Positions 45,346 through 53,931 of a stretch of 64,000 nucleotides of DNA are shown here, piece by piece. The translations under genes were made by a program, and so were the position numbers. The notes under the pieces were generated by a model. That model did not search any database. It was not told where the DNA came from and saw only the letters and a program-made list of their open reading frames with translations. Source of the DNA: Paenibacillus solani (GTDB taxonomy: Bacteria > Bacillota > Bacilli > Paenibacillales > Paenibacillaceae); assembly GCF_001277345.1 (NCBI RefSeq), contig NZ_LIUT01000001.1, positions 2,349,115-2,413,114 of the forward strand, written 5' to 3'. Every line of letters starts with the position of its first letter. The first letter of the stretch is position 1.

Positions 45346-46290
45346 CTACTCAATTAAAGGAATCTCAACTTGAAAAGCCTGTTCAAGCAGGGCCACTGGT
45401 ACAAGCAAGTTACCTTGCTCTCCGAGGAAAGAGGGCAAAGCATCTGGTAACAGGACTCCGTTCAGCAGAACTTCCTCTCCCCAATGCTTCATCTCTAACA
45501 CAGTATCCCCTTTTGAAAATACGACCCGAGAGTTTGATGCATCCCATGATATTTCAGCTTCAATCCTTTCTGCAAGTTCCCTAGCCGGCATGCGGCTTTC
45601 ATTATAAGCCTTAAGGTCTTCTATCGTATGGATATCCTTCAGCTTTGCCCCTGGTATCTTATATTCGATGCGATAAGGCTTGTCTTCTGGCTGCAGCAGG
45701 AATACAATGATGCCAAATCGAGGCTGTTCATAGGGTTTTAAAGCCGTTAGGATATGAAACATTTGCTCCAGGTCATTTTTTTGCAAGCCCCTATCCAGTT
45801 GAAATATTAAATCGAATTGCAGGTTTGACTGGGTGTAAGATGGGATCGTCCCTTCGATTACTTTCACCTGGTCCTTTACTTCTGCACAACAAGTGAAATC
45901 TATAAAAGGCTGACTCTTGATATCGCTGTCTATGTTCAACAAACGTTGTTCCACATCTTCTTTTACTTGATGAAGCCATAATGTTTCTGCATAATCATCC
46001 CTATACCCTGAAGGTGTATCCTTGCCTGGATATACACTGAATTCCAGATTGCCTGAGCTTTTGGGATGCACTCGTGCACTGATAGGTTCAATATTATCCC
46101 ATAAATAGGTGACTTTTTTGATAACCATTGGCTCGTTATATGTTTGTTCGAGATAATGTCTCACTTTGTATGAATAAACTGTTTTTTGAATCATGCCGTA
46201 GTGAAATTCCAGCACGCCTATAACAAGCAGCAGCAAAAACAAACTAATCGATCCTACGACGATTCTCCCAACAAGCCTTCCTCTTCTCAA
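45346..46290 (-). CDS. Membrane-anchored protein of unknown function
   Basis: 314-residue protein with one N-terminal membrane segment (about residues 9-27, IVVGSISLFLLLLVIGVL) and a large extracytoplasmic part. The last 70 residues (SRVVFSKGDTVLEMKHWGEE, then LLPDALPSFLGEQGNLLVPVALLEQAFQVE) look like the copper-amine-oxidase N-terminal-like stalk domain common in Paenibacillus surface proteins. I do not recognise the middle part. The start is TTG with AAAGGAG 12 nt upstream. Monocistronic. Confidence 0.55.
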   Translation of the reverse strand: MRRGRLVGRIVVGSISLFLLLLVIGVLEFHYGMIQKTVYSYKVRHYLEQTYNEPMVIKKVTYLWDNIEPISARVHPKSSGNLEFSVYPGKDTPSGYRDDYAETLWLHQVKEDVEQRLLNIDSDIKSQPFIDFTCCAEVKDQVKVIEGTIPSYTQSNLQFDLIFQLDRGLQKNDLEQMFHILTALKPYEQPRFGIIVFLLQPEDKPYRIEYKIPGAKLKDIHTIEDLKAYNESRMPARELAERIEAEISWDASNSRVVFSKGDTVLEMKHWGEEVLLNGVLLPDALPSFLGEQGNLLVPVALLEQAFQVEIPLIE

Positions 46291-46387
46291 CTTGGCCGCC
46301 AGCTCCTTTCAAACATGTAGACGCGCCAAATATTAATTAAGTTTCATATCTTACCAATTGAGCATATTGATGCCACTACAAAGAAAA

Positions 46388-46423
46388 CCGCAGTGTATCG
46401 GCGGACATGCCGATGCACTGCGG
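46388..46423 (-). terminator. Terminator of the DinB-family gene
   Basis: CCGCAGTG (46388-46395) and CACTGCGG (46416-46423), extended by ATCGGC/GCCGAT, form a long stem followed by TTTTCTTT on the minus strand. Confidence 0.85.
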
Positions 46424-46439
46424 CTACACAAATCTGCCT

Positions 46440-46937
46440 TTATTGTTTCACCTCATCGGCCGAGAGACCGTACATGCCCGGCACCGGAACATCTAGCAAC
46501 CGCAAATATACCCCGAGCTGTGCCCGATGGTGAATCATATGGCTCAATCCGAAGGTGCGCAGCGCCATCGCCCGTGGTTGGCGCAGTATGATATGATCCC
46601 CGTTCCGCAGTGTCCATTCCTCGCTGAGCGTCTTCTCGTCACAATCGGCTAACATCTGTTCAATCTTGGTCAAGTTCGCATCAAATTCCTTCAGAACATC
46701 TTCACGACTTGCCAAAGCTTCTCGCCGAGACGATACGGCCGCTAGATCGAGTACAGGGTATTGAAGAATCGCTAATTGCCAGTTCAGCAGATTGATCAAA
46801 TGGGTGGCTAATCCGCCCAATGTCATAGATTTTACATGCGGCTTCCACTTCATATGCTCCTCGGGTAAAACATTCAGTATGCGACGCGTCGCGGCAAGCT
46901 CATGCATGGCGTCTCCGATGATCAATTGTTTCTGCAT
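46440..46937 (-). CDS. DinB-family protein
   Basis: 165-residue four-helix-bundle protein of the DinB/YfiT-like metalloenzyme superfamily. Metal-ligand candidates are H47 in LATHLINLLNW and the paired histidines in GLSHMIHHRAQLGVYLRL near 131-137. Members include bacillithiol transferases and stress proteins of unknown role; the exact activity cannot be assigned. AGGAGG lies 5 nt before the ATG. Confidence 0.8.
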   Translation of the reverse strand: MQKQLIIGDAMHELAATRRILNVLPEEHMKWKPHVKSMTLGGLATHLINLLNWQLAILQYPVLDLAAVSSRREALASREDVLKEFDANLTKIEQMLADCDEKTLSEEWTLRNGDHIILRQPRAMALRTFGLSHMIHHRAQLGVYLRLLDVPVPGMYGLSADEVKQ

Positions 46938-47014
46938 AAAGACCTCCTACTTTTTTTATATGGATTCCAAATTCGAAGTTAAAATTGTTCCATGTCAGAT
47001 TAATGGTTGGTACC

Positions 47015-48166
47015 TTACAATAACTGAGGCATCATAAATTGAACTTCCGTATACATAGCCTTATGAATCCACAAAATTCTTTCCAGCCTGGACAAACGAT
47101 CTCTGCGATTGGTGTTGTGCGGGTCTGTCTCAAGCTGAGCTAACATGGAGAAATATTGAGGAACTTCCCATACGCTCCTTAAGGCCGTACTTAAACAGAA
47201 TCCATATCGAACAAGCCTCTCGTCTCCCTTCCAGCCTGCTGCTCGCAATCCTTCCAAATATGATCGATATAGTATGGTTTGGAATTCCTCATACTGATCA
47301 GGCTGAATAATTCCTAGACTCATATTTACGCCATACAACTTGCCTAAATCCTCCCCTACACCAGAAATACTCATAAACTGCCAATCGATTAATGCAAGCT
47401 GTGTGGGGTGGTGATCATCTGTCACAAGGAGCATATTCATTTGGCTCAAATCTTGATGTGCCAACACACGAGGTAATTGCTGAAGCGATTCAAGCGTCTG
47501 ATCAAGTTCCGCAAGCAGATTTTGATACCAAGACCATAACATTTGCAAACGATCGTTAGAGATCCTTTCAGCATATGTAGCAACATCAGGCGCATAGTTA
47601 CAGCTGGCTGTCGTCCAGGATGTAAGCCATGCTTCGCATAACCAATCATAGCGTGGCAATATCTTGTCTCCGGTTAGAAAAGCACCATTAAACCGTCCTA
47701 TTTGTTCTGCGATAAAAGAAAACTCATCTAACGTTTCTGCATATTTGCCTCTAATATGCTCCATCCATATCCATGTGGTAGCGTCTGTTAGCTCTTCTAC
47801 ACCAAAACATCTTGTAACCTTGATATCATTCGGCAGATCATTCAAAATGCCCGACTGGAACACCTGAGCTTCGCGCCGCCAATAATTGTGATGTGTGGCA
47901 GAATTCTTCTCTTCGCTGTCCGGTTTAATCACCTTAACGATCATACTCCATGTTTTTTCTTCGCGGTTCTGGATTCTTGCGGACCCATGTAAACGATAGA
48001 TGCCGGATGTCGTAAAGTTTGGTGTTTTGTATCCGATATCGTCGCAGCACACATTCAATAACTCGATCTCTTCTTCCTCAAGACATTTCTTTACACAGGC
48101 AAGGATGTGTTCAATCTTTCGTTCAAAATCCATCGCTGTATTGTTTGTAATCATTATGTTGTCCAC
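47015..48166 (-). CDS. Aminoglycoside phosphotransferase-like (APH) family protein
   Basis: About 383-residue kinase-like protein. The catalytic loop is RVLAHQDLSQMNMLL (HxDxxxxN) and the metal-binding segment LIDWQFM. Such proteins phosphorylate diverse small molecules; resistance to an aminoglycoside is only one option, and the length exceeds classic APH enzymes. The open frame reaches 48346, but GGGAGGTGA (about 48177-48186) marks the start region; GTG at 48166 or ATG at 48154 are the candidates. Monocistronic. Confidence 0.7.
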   Translation of the reverse strand: MDNIMITNNTAMDFERKIEHILACVKKCLEEEEIELLNVCCDDIGYKTPNFTTSGIYRLHGSARIQNREEKTWSMIVKVIKPDSEEKNSATHHNYWRREAQVFQSGILNDLPNDIKVTRCFGVEELTDATTWIWMEHIRGKYAETLDEFSFIAEQIGRFNGAFLTGDKILPRYDWLCEAWLTSWTTASCNYAPDVATYAERISNDRLQMLWSWYQNLLAELDQTLESLQQLPRVLAHQDLSQMNMLLVTDDHHPTQLALIDWQFMSISGVGEDLGKLYGVNMSLGIIQPDQYEEFQTILYRSYLEGLRAAGWKGDERLVRYGFCLSTALRSVWEVPQYFSMLAQLETDPHNTNRRDRLSRLERILWIHKAMYTEVQFMMPQLL

Positions 48167-48401
48167 CGCTCGATTCACCTCCCTCTTAAAAATCAACACC
48201 CTGCTCGGACATGGGCTCGTCCAACTCATAGAAGTGGATACACCCATAAAGACCGTCAGATACCCGTTGGAATATCTACGGTTACGATCAGAAAATAATG
48301 AAACTGGGTAACTTGAGTGAAAGACTTGCCAGAAGCCTGCCTGCAAATCTGCTGCGACTGAAGAGGTCGTTCATATGCATTTAAAGTGCTGATTGAAGAG
48401 T

Positions 48402-48439
48402 AGTGCGATAGCCCCCGAAAACTCAGGGAGTATCGCACT
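48402..48439 (-). terminator. Stem-loop downstream of the NlpC/P60 gene
   Basis: AGTGCGATA (48402-48410) and TATCGCACT (48431-48439) pair exactly, with further CCC/GGG pairing inside. There is no clear T-run, so it may be a terminator or an RNA-stabilising hairpin. Confidence 0.5.
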
Positions 48440-48456
48440 TGATGCTGTTCCTCACT

Positions 48457-49035
48457 TTAAATCAAGCCCGCCTTCTGCTTCTTCCTCTTCCCTGCTGTAA
48501 CTCTGGCACTAGTGCTTACAGACACTTGATATTCCTTCTTGGCGCTGCTTGTGTTATCCCCCACTAAAGATTCCATATAATCCGGAAGTCTCCTTGCAAA
48601 AAGATAGTAATCGCTCCAGCGCTTTTGTTTGGCTTCATTAATAATCTCGGAGAATTTAGACACGGTGACTCCCTTATATCTGCAAGAATGCAGCATTTTG
48701 TTGTCCCCCAGGAAGATGGCAATATGAGCTACCCTCTCGATCCCTTTCTTTTTGCAACGCATGCGATTCGTAAAGAATAACAAGTCGCCTCGTTTGAGTT
48801 GATCTTTTTCTACTTTTTCACCAAGTAAACACTGCTCGCGAGATGTTCGCGGAAAAATAATACGAAACCGGCCATATAAAAATTGAACAAATGAGCTACA
48901 GTCAAATTCACTCGTCTGAAATGGCTTTGCTCCCCAACGATAGGGTGTAGATAAATATTTGCAGCCTTCTTTTATGATCTTTTCACCGCTAGTTTTGATG
49001 GTTAATTTGGGCTTCCGTTTGACTTGAATATTCAT
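48457..49035 (-). CDS. NlpC/P60-family cysteine peptidase without signal peptide
   Basis: 192-residue protein with an NlpC/P60 domain (about 20-150). Catalytic Cys46 is in SEFDCSSFVQFLYG, the His in VAHIAIFLGD, and a polar third residue follows near MLHSCRYKGV. This fold cleaves murein peptide bonds. The usual export signal is missing: the N-terminus is MNIQVKRKPKLTIKTSG. The C-terminal 40 residues are Ser/Lys-rich. It could act inside the cell, for example on spore or recycled murein, or leave by another route. Confidence 0.8.
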   Translation of the reverse strand: MNIQVKRKPKLTIKTSGEKIIKEGCKYLSTPYRWGAKPFQTSEFDCSSFVQFLYGRFRIIFPRTSREQCLLGEKVEKDQLKRGDLLFFTNRMRCKKKGIERVAHIAIFLGDNKMLHSCRYKGVTVSKFSEIINEAKQKRWSDYYLFARRLPDYMESLVGDNTSSAKKEYQVSVSTSARVTAGKRKKQKAGLI

Positions 49036-49080
49036 GTATTCACTCTCCCGAGATAAAGCCAGGAATCAGGCTTCATCATA

Positions 49081-49440
49081 TTAAACATCCGCAGTTATAA
49101 CACCTTCCCGTTTAAGAACTTGCAATATCTCCTTCGCTCTGTACTTGTACATATGCTTTTTGATAGTAGATTGTCCTTGAAGCTGTATCGCCTTTCTTTC
49201 AGCCGGATGATTCAGATAGTATTTAATTGTTTTCTGCATTTCCTCCTTATTTCCTGCTGTTACCCAGTCCTTCCCCGGCGAAAACTTGCGAATGAGTTCC
49301 TTGGCCGCTTCCGTTCTCCATGGGCTTATACTCGACGCGATGCGCTGAATCTCAAACCCCATAGGCAGTCCATATTTCCATAGGAGATGACTAAATAGGA
49401 TAAGACATTCCCTATTCCCTTCTGTTAAAGTATCCCTCAC
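49081..49440 (-). CDS. Hypothetical protein, possible C-terminal remnant of a CgeB-type glycosyltransferase
   Basis: 119-residue frame. From residue 55 on, FSPGKDWVTAGNKEEMQKTI, then KYYLNHPAERKAIQLQG and HMYKYRAKEILQVLK, it resembles the C-terminus of CgeB/spore-coat-type glycosyltransferases. The first 50 residues do not match and no upstream catalytic part is found. There is no ribosome binding site worth noting before the GTG start. It may be a decayed gene fragment. Confidence 0.4.
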   Translation of the reverse strand: MRDTLTEGNRECLILFSHLLWKYGLPMGFEIQRIASSISPWRTEAAKELIRKFSPGKDWVTAGNKEEMQKTIKYYLNHPAERKAIQLQGQSTIKKHMYKYRAKEILQVLKREGVITADV

Positions 49441-49761
49441 AGATTATGCAATATATCACTGTAATGTCATTCATCACATGGATTTAGACATAAGACAGCA
49501 GGATCATTCAATTCTGTTCATTACCGTAAGGAAGGAACATTAGACTCCAATGAAGTCTACTACATGCGTTGTCATGGGCATAACCGGCAACCGGCACCTT
49601 CCCCCAGAAGAAAGCAGAAAATCCCCTTCAAAGGGGATTTTCTGCTGCAATCATATTTTTGTACATCCGCTAAAAGGTTGAACAGTCTGCCCTCATCCTA
49701 CATAAAGCTGAATCATCTTCGTCTCAATCGAGCGACCCTCTGGGAGCTGCATAGGTTGTCA
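49441..49761. other. Intergenic region between the glycosyltransferase-like fragment and kimA
   Basis: It contains only the terminator hairpin at 49613-49646. No gene or other structure is seen. Confidence 0.5.
49613..49646 (-). terminator. Terminator of kimA
   Basis: AGCAGAAAATCCCCTT (49613-49628) and its exact complement (49631-49646) form a 16-bp stem, followed on the minus strand by TTCTTCT. Confidence 0.75.
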
Positions 49762-51585
49762 TTACTTTTTCAGGTGATACGGAACGGTCGTAACAATGAC
49801 ATCTTTGCGATACAACAAATATGCACGAAGCATAAAGCTGGTTTGGTTATGAAGTAGGTTTTGCCAGCTTTTTTTAGGGATGAATTGCGGAATTACTACC
49901 GTTACTTGATACTGGGACTCCGTGGCTTTGCGTTGTATCGTATCAATAAACTTGCTTAATGGATGAATGATACTCCGGTAAGGCGAATGCAACGTTACAA
50001 GCCGCACATCGGGGCGCCACTTTTTCCACTTTTCGTCAAACCGAGATAACTCCTCCCGTTCGAACGGGATGTACACCGCAATAATTTGATCAGCCGATAA
50101 TGACTTCGCATAATTTAAGGAATGCTCGACGACATGTGTAATACCGGATACCGGCACAATAACAACATTACCTTTAATCTCGACGGAAGGTTCACAAGTT
50201 GTAATCCGCAATTGTTCACCAACAGCATCATAGTGCTTCTTAATGGAATAGAACAGATACACCATGAAGGGTAAGAAAATAAAGAATGGCCAAACCTGCA
50301 TAAATTTCGTCATGAAGAACATCAAAAACACCGTCAAACTAATCAGAGCACCAATCGTATTTATGACTAGTTTAGGGACCCAGCCTGCCGGTTTTTCACG
50401 AATCCATTTGAGCATCATCCCCGTCTGTGAAAGCGTAAAAGGTATGAATACGCCAACCGCATATAGCGGAATGAGATGTTCCGTTTGTCCGTGAAAAGCA
50501 ATGATCAGCAGGATAGATAATAGACCGAGAATCAATATGCCATTCGAATAGCCGAGTCGGTCTCCCCGCGCTGTGAACATTCTGGGAATGAACTTATCCT
50601 TGGCAAGATTGACTGCAAGCAGCGGAAACGCTGAATAACCCGTATTCGCTGCAAGAATTAAGATCAAAGCCGTAGTACCCTGAATAAAGAAATACATTAT
50701 ATTACGTCCAAAGGTTTGATTAGCGATCTGGGATACGACAGTTTCTTGAGCCGTAGGGGTTATGCCTAAATAATACGCAAGGAATACAATACCTGAGAAC
50801 AACACCGCCAGCAAAATTCCCATCGCCATTAACGTTCTAGCTGCATTTTTGGGTGCAGGATCTTTAAAGTTCGGGATTGCGTTAGATATAGCCTCAACTC
50901 CTGTGAGAGCTGAACTTCCTGAAGCGAATGCTCTTAAGAGTAAGAACAAACTAATGCCTGCCACCGGTGTTCCTATGGGAGCATGTAGCTCCGGGGAAAC
51001 ATGACCTGTAAGAATATTATATATCCCCACCACAATCAGCAGGAGTAACGCGAACACGAATAGATAAACAGGGTAAGCCAATACGGTAGCAGACTCGGTA
51101 ACCCCTCTTAAATTCAAAATAGTAAGCAAGATAACAAACGTAACCGCGATCGCCACTTTATGTTCATGCAGAGCCGGGAAAGCTGAAGTTAATGCATCCG
51201 TACCTGCCGAAACACTGACAGCCACGGTTAAAATATAATCTACAAGCAAAGAGCCTCCGGCAATAAGTCCAGGAAGAATTCCTAGATTCTCCTTGGATAC
51301 GACATACGCTCCTCCACCCTGCGGATAAGCGTATATGATCTGCCGGTATGAAAGCACCAGCGCCGTTAATAGAACCAATACTCCAATTCCAATCGGTATG
51401 GAATACCAGAGAGCCGCTCCACTGATTGTGATCAGAACAAGCAGGATTTGTTCCGGACCATAAGCAACGGAAGATAAAGCGTCGGAGGACAGGATAGCTA
51501 ACGCCTTTTTCTTGTTCAGCTTTTGTTCTCCCAACTCATTTGATTTCAGTGGACGACCAATTAATAATCTTTTTAATGCTGCCAT
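49762..51585 (-). CDS. kimA: KimA-type APC-superfamily potassium importer
   Basis: 607-residue membrane transporter, the same length as B. subtilis KimA (YdaO), a proton-coupled high-affinity K+ importer controlled by c-di-AMP. The N-terminus is MAALKRLLIGRPLKSNELGE. ILSSDALSSVAYGPEQILL and YPQGGGAYVVSKENLG are family stretches, and residues about 460-607 form the cytoplasmic domain that binds c-di-AMP in KimA. The ATG at 51585 follows GGCGGTGA at 7 nt. A longer frame reaching 51708 must be rejected because it runs through the riboswitch terminator. Confidence 0.9.
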   Translation of the reverse strand: MAALKRLLIGRPLKSNELGEQKLNKKKALAILSSDALSSVAYGPEQILLVLITISGAALWYSIPIGIGVLVLLTALVLSYRQIIYAYPQGGGAYVVSKENLGILPGLIAGGSLLVDYILTVAVSVSAGTDALTSAFPALHEHKVAIAVTFVILLTILNLRGVTESATVLAYPVYLFVFALLLLIVVGIYNILTGHVSPELHAPIGTPVAGISLFLLLRAFASGSSALTGVEAISNAIPNFKDPAPKNAARTLMAMGILLAVLFSGIVFLAYYLGITPTAQETVVSQIANQTFGRNIMYFFIQGTTALILILAANTGYSAFPLLAVNLAKDKFIPRMFTARGDRLGYSNGILILGLLSILLIIAFHGQTEHLIPLYAVGVFIPFTLSQTGMMLKWIREKPAGWVPKLVINTIGALISLTVFLMFFMTKFMQVWPFFIFLPFMVYLFYSIKKHYDAVGEQLRITTCEPSVEIKGNVVIVPVSGITHVVEHSLNYAKSLSADQIIAVYIPFEREELSRFDEKWKKWRPDVRLVTLHSPYRSIIHPLSKFIDTIQRKATESQYQVTVVIPQFIPKKSWQNLLHNQTSFMLRAYLLYRKDVIVTTVPYHLKK

Positions 51586-51661
51586 CGTTAGCTCACCGCC
51601 AGTGTATAAAATAGTGGAATCAATGTGTCTAAGCGCGTCCTGCCCGCAATTTAGACACAAC

Positions 51662-51697
51662 AAAAAAGCCACAGGAAAGTTGGACTTTCCCGTGACT
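51662..51697 (-). terminator. Riboswitch-controlled terminator in the kimA leader
   Basis: GTCACGGGAAAG and CTTTCCTGTGGC form a 12-bp stem around TCCAA (51668-51696), followed on the minus strand by T6. It lies between the riboswitch and the ATG, so ligand binding can stop transcription. Confidence 0.85.
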
Positions 51698-51732
51698 TTA
51701 ATAAACAAAGCTCACGACAAATTCCTCTTTCT

Positions 51733-51871
51733 TAACGCTTACGAGGTTAGCTGACGGATTCGGGATAGAAAGTATCCCTACACTTGCCATAATAGCCAGT
51801 GATTCACCCCTGAGATGAGTATCCTCTCATCTTGTTGGTTCCCCCGCTTCTGGTTACAGAATTAAGCGATC
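51733..51871 (-). ncRNA. c-di-AMP riboswitch (ydaO-yuaA type)
   Basis: On the minus strand the conserved parts occur in order: P1 strand CGCTTAAT (51868-51861), GGGGGAACC (51845-51837), GGGGTGAATC (51810-51801), GGGATACTTTCTATCCCGAA, then TCCGTCAGCTAACCTCGTAA and the closing GCG (51778-51736). CGCTTA pairs with TAAGCG to close P1. The layout before a KimA gene is the same as in B. subtilis, where c-di-AMP turns expression off. Confidence 0.95.
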
Positions 51872-52066
51872 TAGGAATATTCAATTTATATTCCAATTTG
51901 TAATCTCATTCATGATTACGAATGAATCTTACTCCCATCAGGCACTTACTGTAAAGAACCATAGAAGCACATATGAGTTTAAAAATGTTAAAATTAAGTT
52001 CATGATACCGATTACAAATGGTGTACACGATTATTATCATGAATTATCACCGATTCACTCTCATTT

Positions 52067-53209
52067 TCATTTTATGATGAACTCTAGCGCATTTTCTTTA
52101 GCTTCCTGTACGGATGCAAATGATTGACTGAATTCTGGATACAACTTCATTACGATAGATTGAGGGGCATCCAGCATATTGCTGCCAAATATATATTGAA
52201 TTCCATCCTTGGTTCCGCTTCCTGACACGCGAGATGATTTAAATACACGCCTATCAGCTGTTTTTGATACAATTTCATAAGGATTTAACATGTCACTTAT
52301 TGAAATCCTTGTCTGAAAGTCATTTTTCTTGCCCGGATCGAAAACGAACGATGCTTTTGTCATGAGCGGTGAAATCTCCACTTTCGATAACAACACCTGG
52401 TGGCCGCCTAGCATGATGATTTGATCAGGTTTATAGGTTTCTGTCTTAATTGAAGAGAATTTTGAATCCAAATCGAACTCTATTTTCATTCTCTCTGAGT
52501 AATTCATCTCTGAGCGGACGGTACCGGTCTTGGGATCGGACAATTTTCCGGGATCTACGGATGCAATTTGAAAGTCGGCTTCAATTCGATCCGGTAATGG
52601 ATCGTTTCGATCGAGCTCCAATGTTGCTCGCCCTTGCCAGCTTTGACTATCTGCAGAGCTGCCTATTTTCGATGTGTTTCCTAGATAACGACCTGTTTGT
52701 GCATCTGTAAGACGAACACTACTCACACTGTAGATTTCCTGACTGGAATCCGACGTACCCGTATATAACAATATTAACTTGTTCTCGTCAGCAGTTACGG
52801 CATTGATCGTAATCTCGTAAGGTCCCGATTTCGCCGACTGGTTGACCATCTGAATGTAATCGTTTCTTATCGCCGACTCTAATGTACTCCGATCGATATC
52901 ATGTACAGCCAACTGCTTAAAGTCATTTAGAGCGCCCCAATCCAAGGTCTGTTCCGGGGCTGTCTGCACTGTCTGTGATGTGAAGGTATCCTTAATGGGA
53001 TTGAACAATAACAAACCAGCAGCCATGATCATTGTGAGTGATATAGCAGCTACTTTTATCGAAAAGGCTCGTGTTTTCCGACGATTCCTCCCCATCGCTA
53101 ACCCACGCTGAATGGCATATGTAGCATCGATTGTCTGCAAGTGCTGCTTCTGTTCCTGTCGGATCATGGCCGCCTCAGTATACATCGTCTGCTCTTCTGG
53201 ACTATTCAT
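52067..53209 (-). CDS. DUF4179-like membrane protein, probable anti-sigma factor
   Basis: 380-residue protein with an N-terminal cytoplasmic part of about 48 residues, one membrane segment at about 49-68 (IKVAAISLTMIMAAGLLLF) and a large extracytoplasmic domain with DUF4179-type character (SAKSGPYEITINAVTADENK near 127-146). It overlaps the upstream ECF sigma gene by 8 bp, which argues for an anti-sigma or signal-sensing role. The signal is unknown. Confidence 0.75.
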   Translation of the reverse strand: MNSPEEQTMYTEAAMIRQEQKQHLQTIDATYAIQRGLAMGRNRRKTRAFSIKVAAISLTMIMAAGLLLFNPIKDTFTSQTVQTAPEQTLDWGALNDFKQLAVHDIDRSTLESAIRNDYIQMVNQSAKSGPYEITINAVTADENKLILLYTGTSDSSQEIYSVSSVRLTDAQTGRYLGNTSKIGSSADSQSWQGRATLELDRNDPLPDRIEADFQIASVDPGKLSDPKTGTVRSEMNYSERMKIEFDLDSKFSSIKTETYKPDQIIMLGGHQVLLSKVEISPLMTKASFVFDPGKKNDFQTRISISDMLNPYEIVSKTADRRVFKSSRVSGSGTKDGIQYIFGSNMLDAPQSIVMKLYPEFSQSFASVQEAKENALEFIIK

Positions 53210-53750
53210 CTTGCCATACCTCCCGATTAATCATTAATTTTCGTAGCTGCTCCAGCCCCTTGTGCTGCCATGTCTTTACCGTACCCTCTGGCTTGCGGAG
53301 GATTGCAGCGATTTCCGATAGTGTCATGTCATTGTAGTATTTCAGCAGCAGCACATGTCGGTATTTGGGCTTCACCTTCTGTAAAACAGTCCACATAGCA
53401 AGTTTGTCATCATTCATCTCTCCAAGGACAGGCTCATTTATGGCTTTCTCCAGCTCATCATCTGGCAGTGGGACAGCCCGCTTTCGACGTCTCTGTTCAT
53501 CAATGCAAACATAGATCAAGATGCGAATGATCCAGGACTTGAATGCCCTCTTATCTTTTAATGATGAATGCTTAATCCATGCTCTGCATGTCATCTCCTG
53601 CACTGCTTCCAGGGCATCATGTCGATTGCGCAAATAACTATAGGCAATGTTCATCAAGGTATCCCGGTGTTCCATAATCGTTTGAAAAAAATCGGTTTCG
53701 TCATCCGATTCTGCGAGTACTACCCTTTTCATCTCCGCTTTGGAGGCCAT
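53202..53750 (-). CDS. ECF-type RNA polymerase sigma factor
   Basis: 182-residue ECF sigma factor. Region 2 includes LMNIAYSYLRNRHDALEAVQ and AFKSWIIRILIYVCIDEQRR. Region 4 includes PKYRHVLLLKYYNDMTLSEIAAIL and GTVKTWQHKGLEQLR, where the usual SRLxRA pattern is replaced by TWQHKGL. This is similar to SigV/SigI-type Bacillus factors with DUF4179 partners. It forms an operon with the overlapping membrane protein. Confidence 0.88.
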   Translation of the reverse strand: MASKAEMKRVVLAESDDETDFFQTIMEHRDTLMNIAYSYLRNRHDALEAVQEMTCRAWIKHSSLKDKRAFKSWIIRILIYVCIDEQRRRKRAVPLPDDELEKAINEPVLGEMNDDKLAMWTVLQKVKPKYRHVLLLKYYNDMTLSEIAAILRKPEGTVKTWQHKGLEQLRKLMINREVWQDE

Positions 53751-53833
53751 GATCTCCTCTCCTTCTCTCTATAAGATGTTCTGTGGTTTAAGACGGATTA
53801 ATAGAATAAACAGTTTTTTTATTTTTAAAATAA

Positions 53834-53855
53834 GAAAAACCCGCTACATGCGGGT
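53834..53855 (-). terminator. Terminator of the bioY operon
   Basis: ACCCGC (53839-53844) and GCGGGT (53850-53855) pair around TACAT, followed by TTTTTCTT on the minus strand. A second inverted repeat, AGGCAGT/ACTGCCT, lies at 53872-53890. Confidence 0.8.
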
Positions 53856-53931
53856 ATGGTTCGTTTCAACCAGGCAGTCCTAAACTGCCTTTATTTAGTT
53901 ACTTAATCGGATCGCTATATCTTCCATATCC

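Larger units (their letters stand above)
51586..52066. other. kimA leader and upstream region
   Basis: The 481 bp contain the riboswitch (51733-51871), its terminator (51662-51697), and upstream AT-rich sequence (51872-52066) expected to hold the kimA promoter. No gene is seen. Confidence 0.7.

Noticed and set aside
51586..51708. N-terminal extension of the KimA frame
   Set aside because: It runs through the riboswitch-controlled terminator hairpin and lacks a ribosome binding site; the ATG at 51585 gives the family length of 607 residues.
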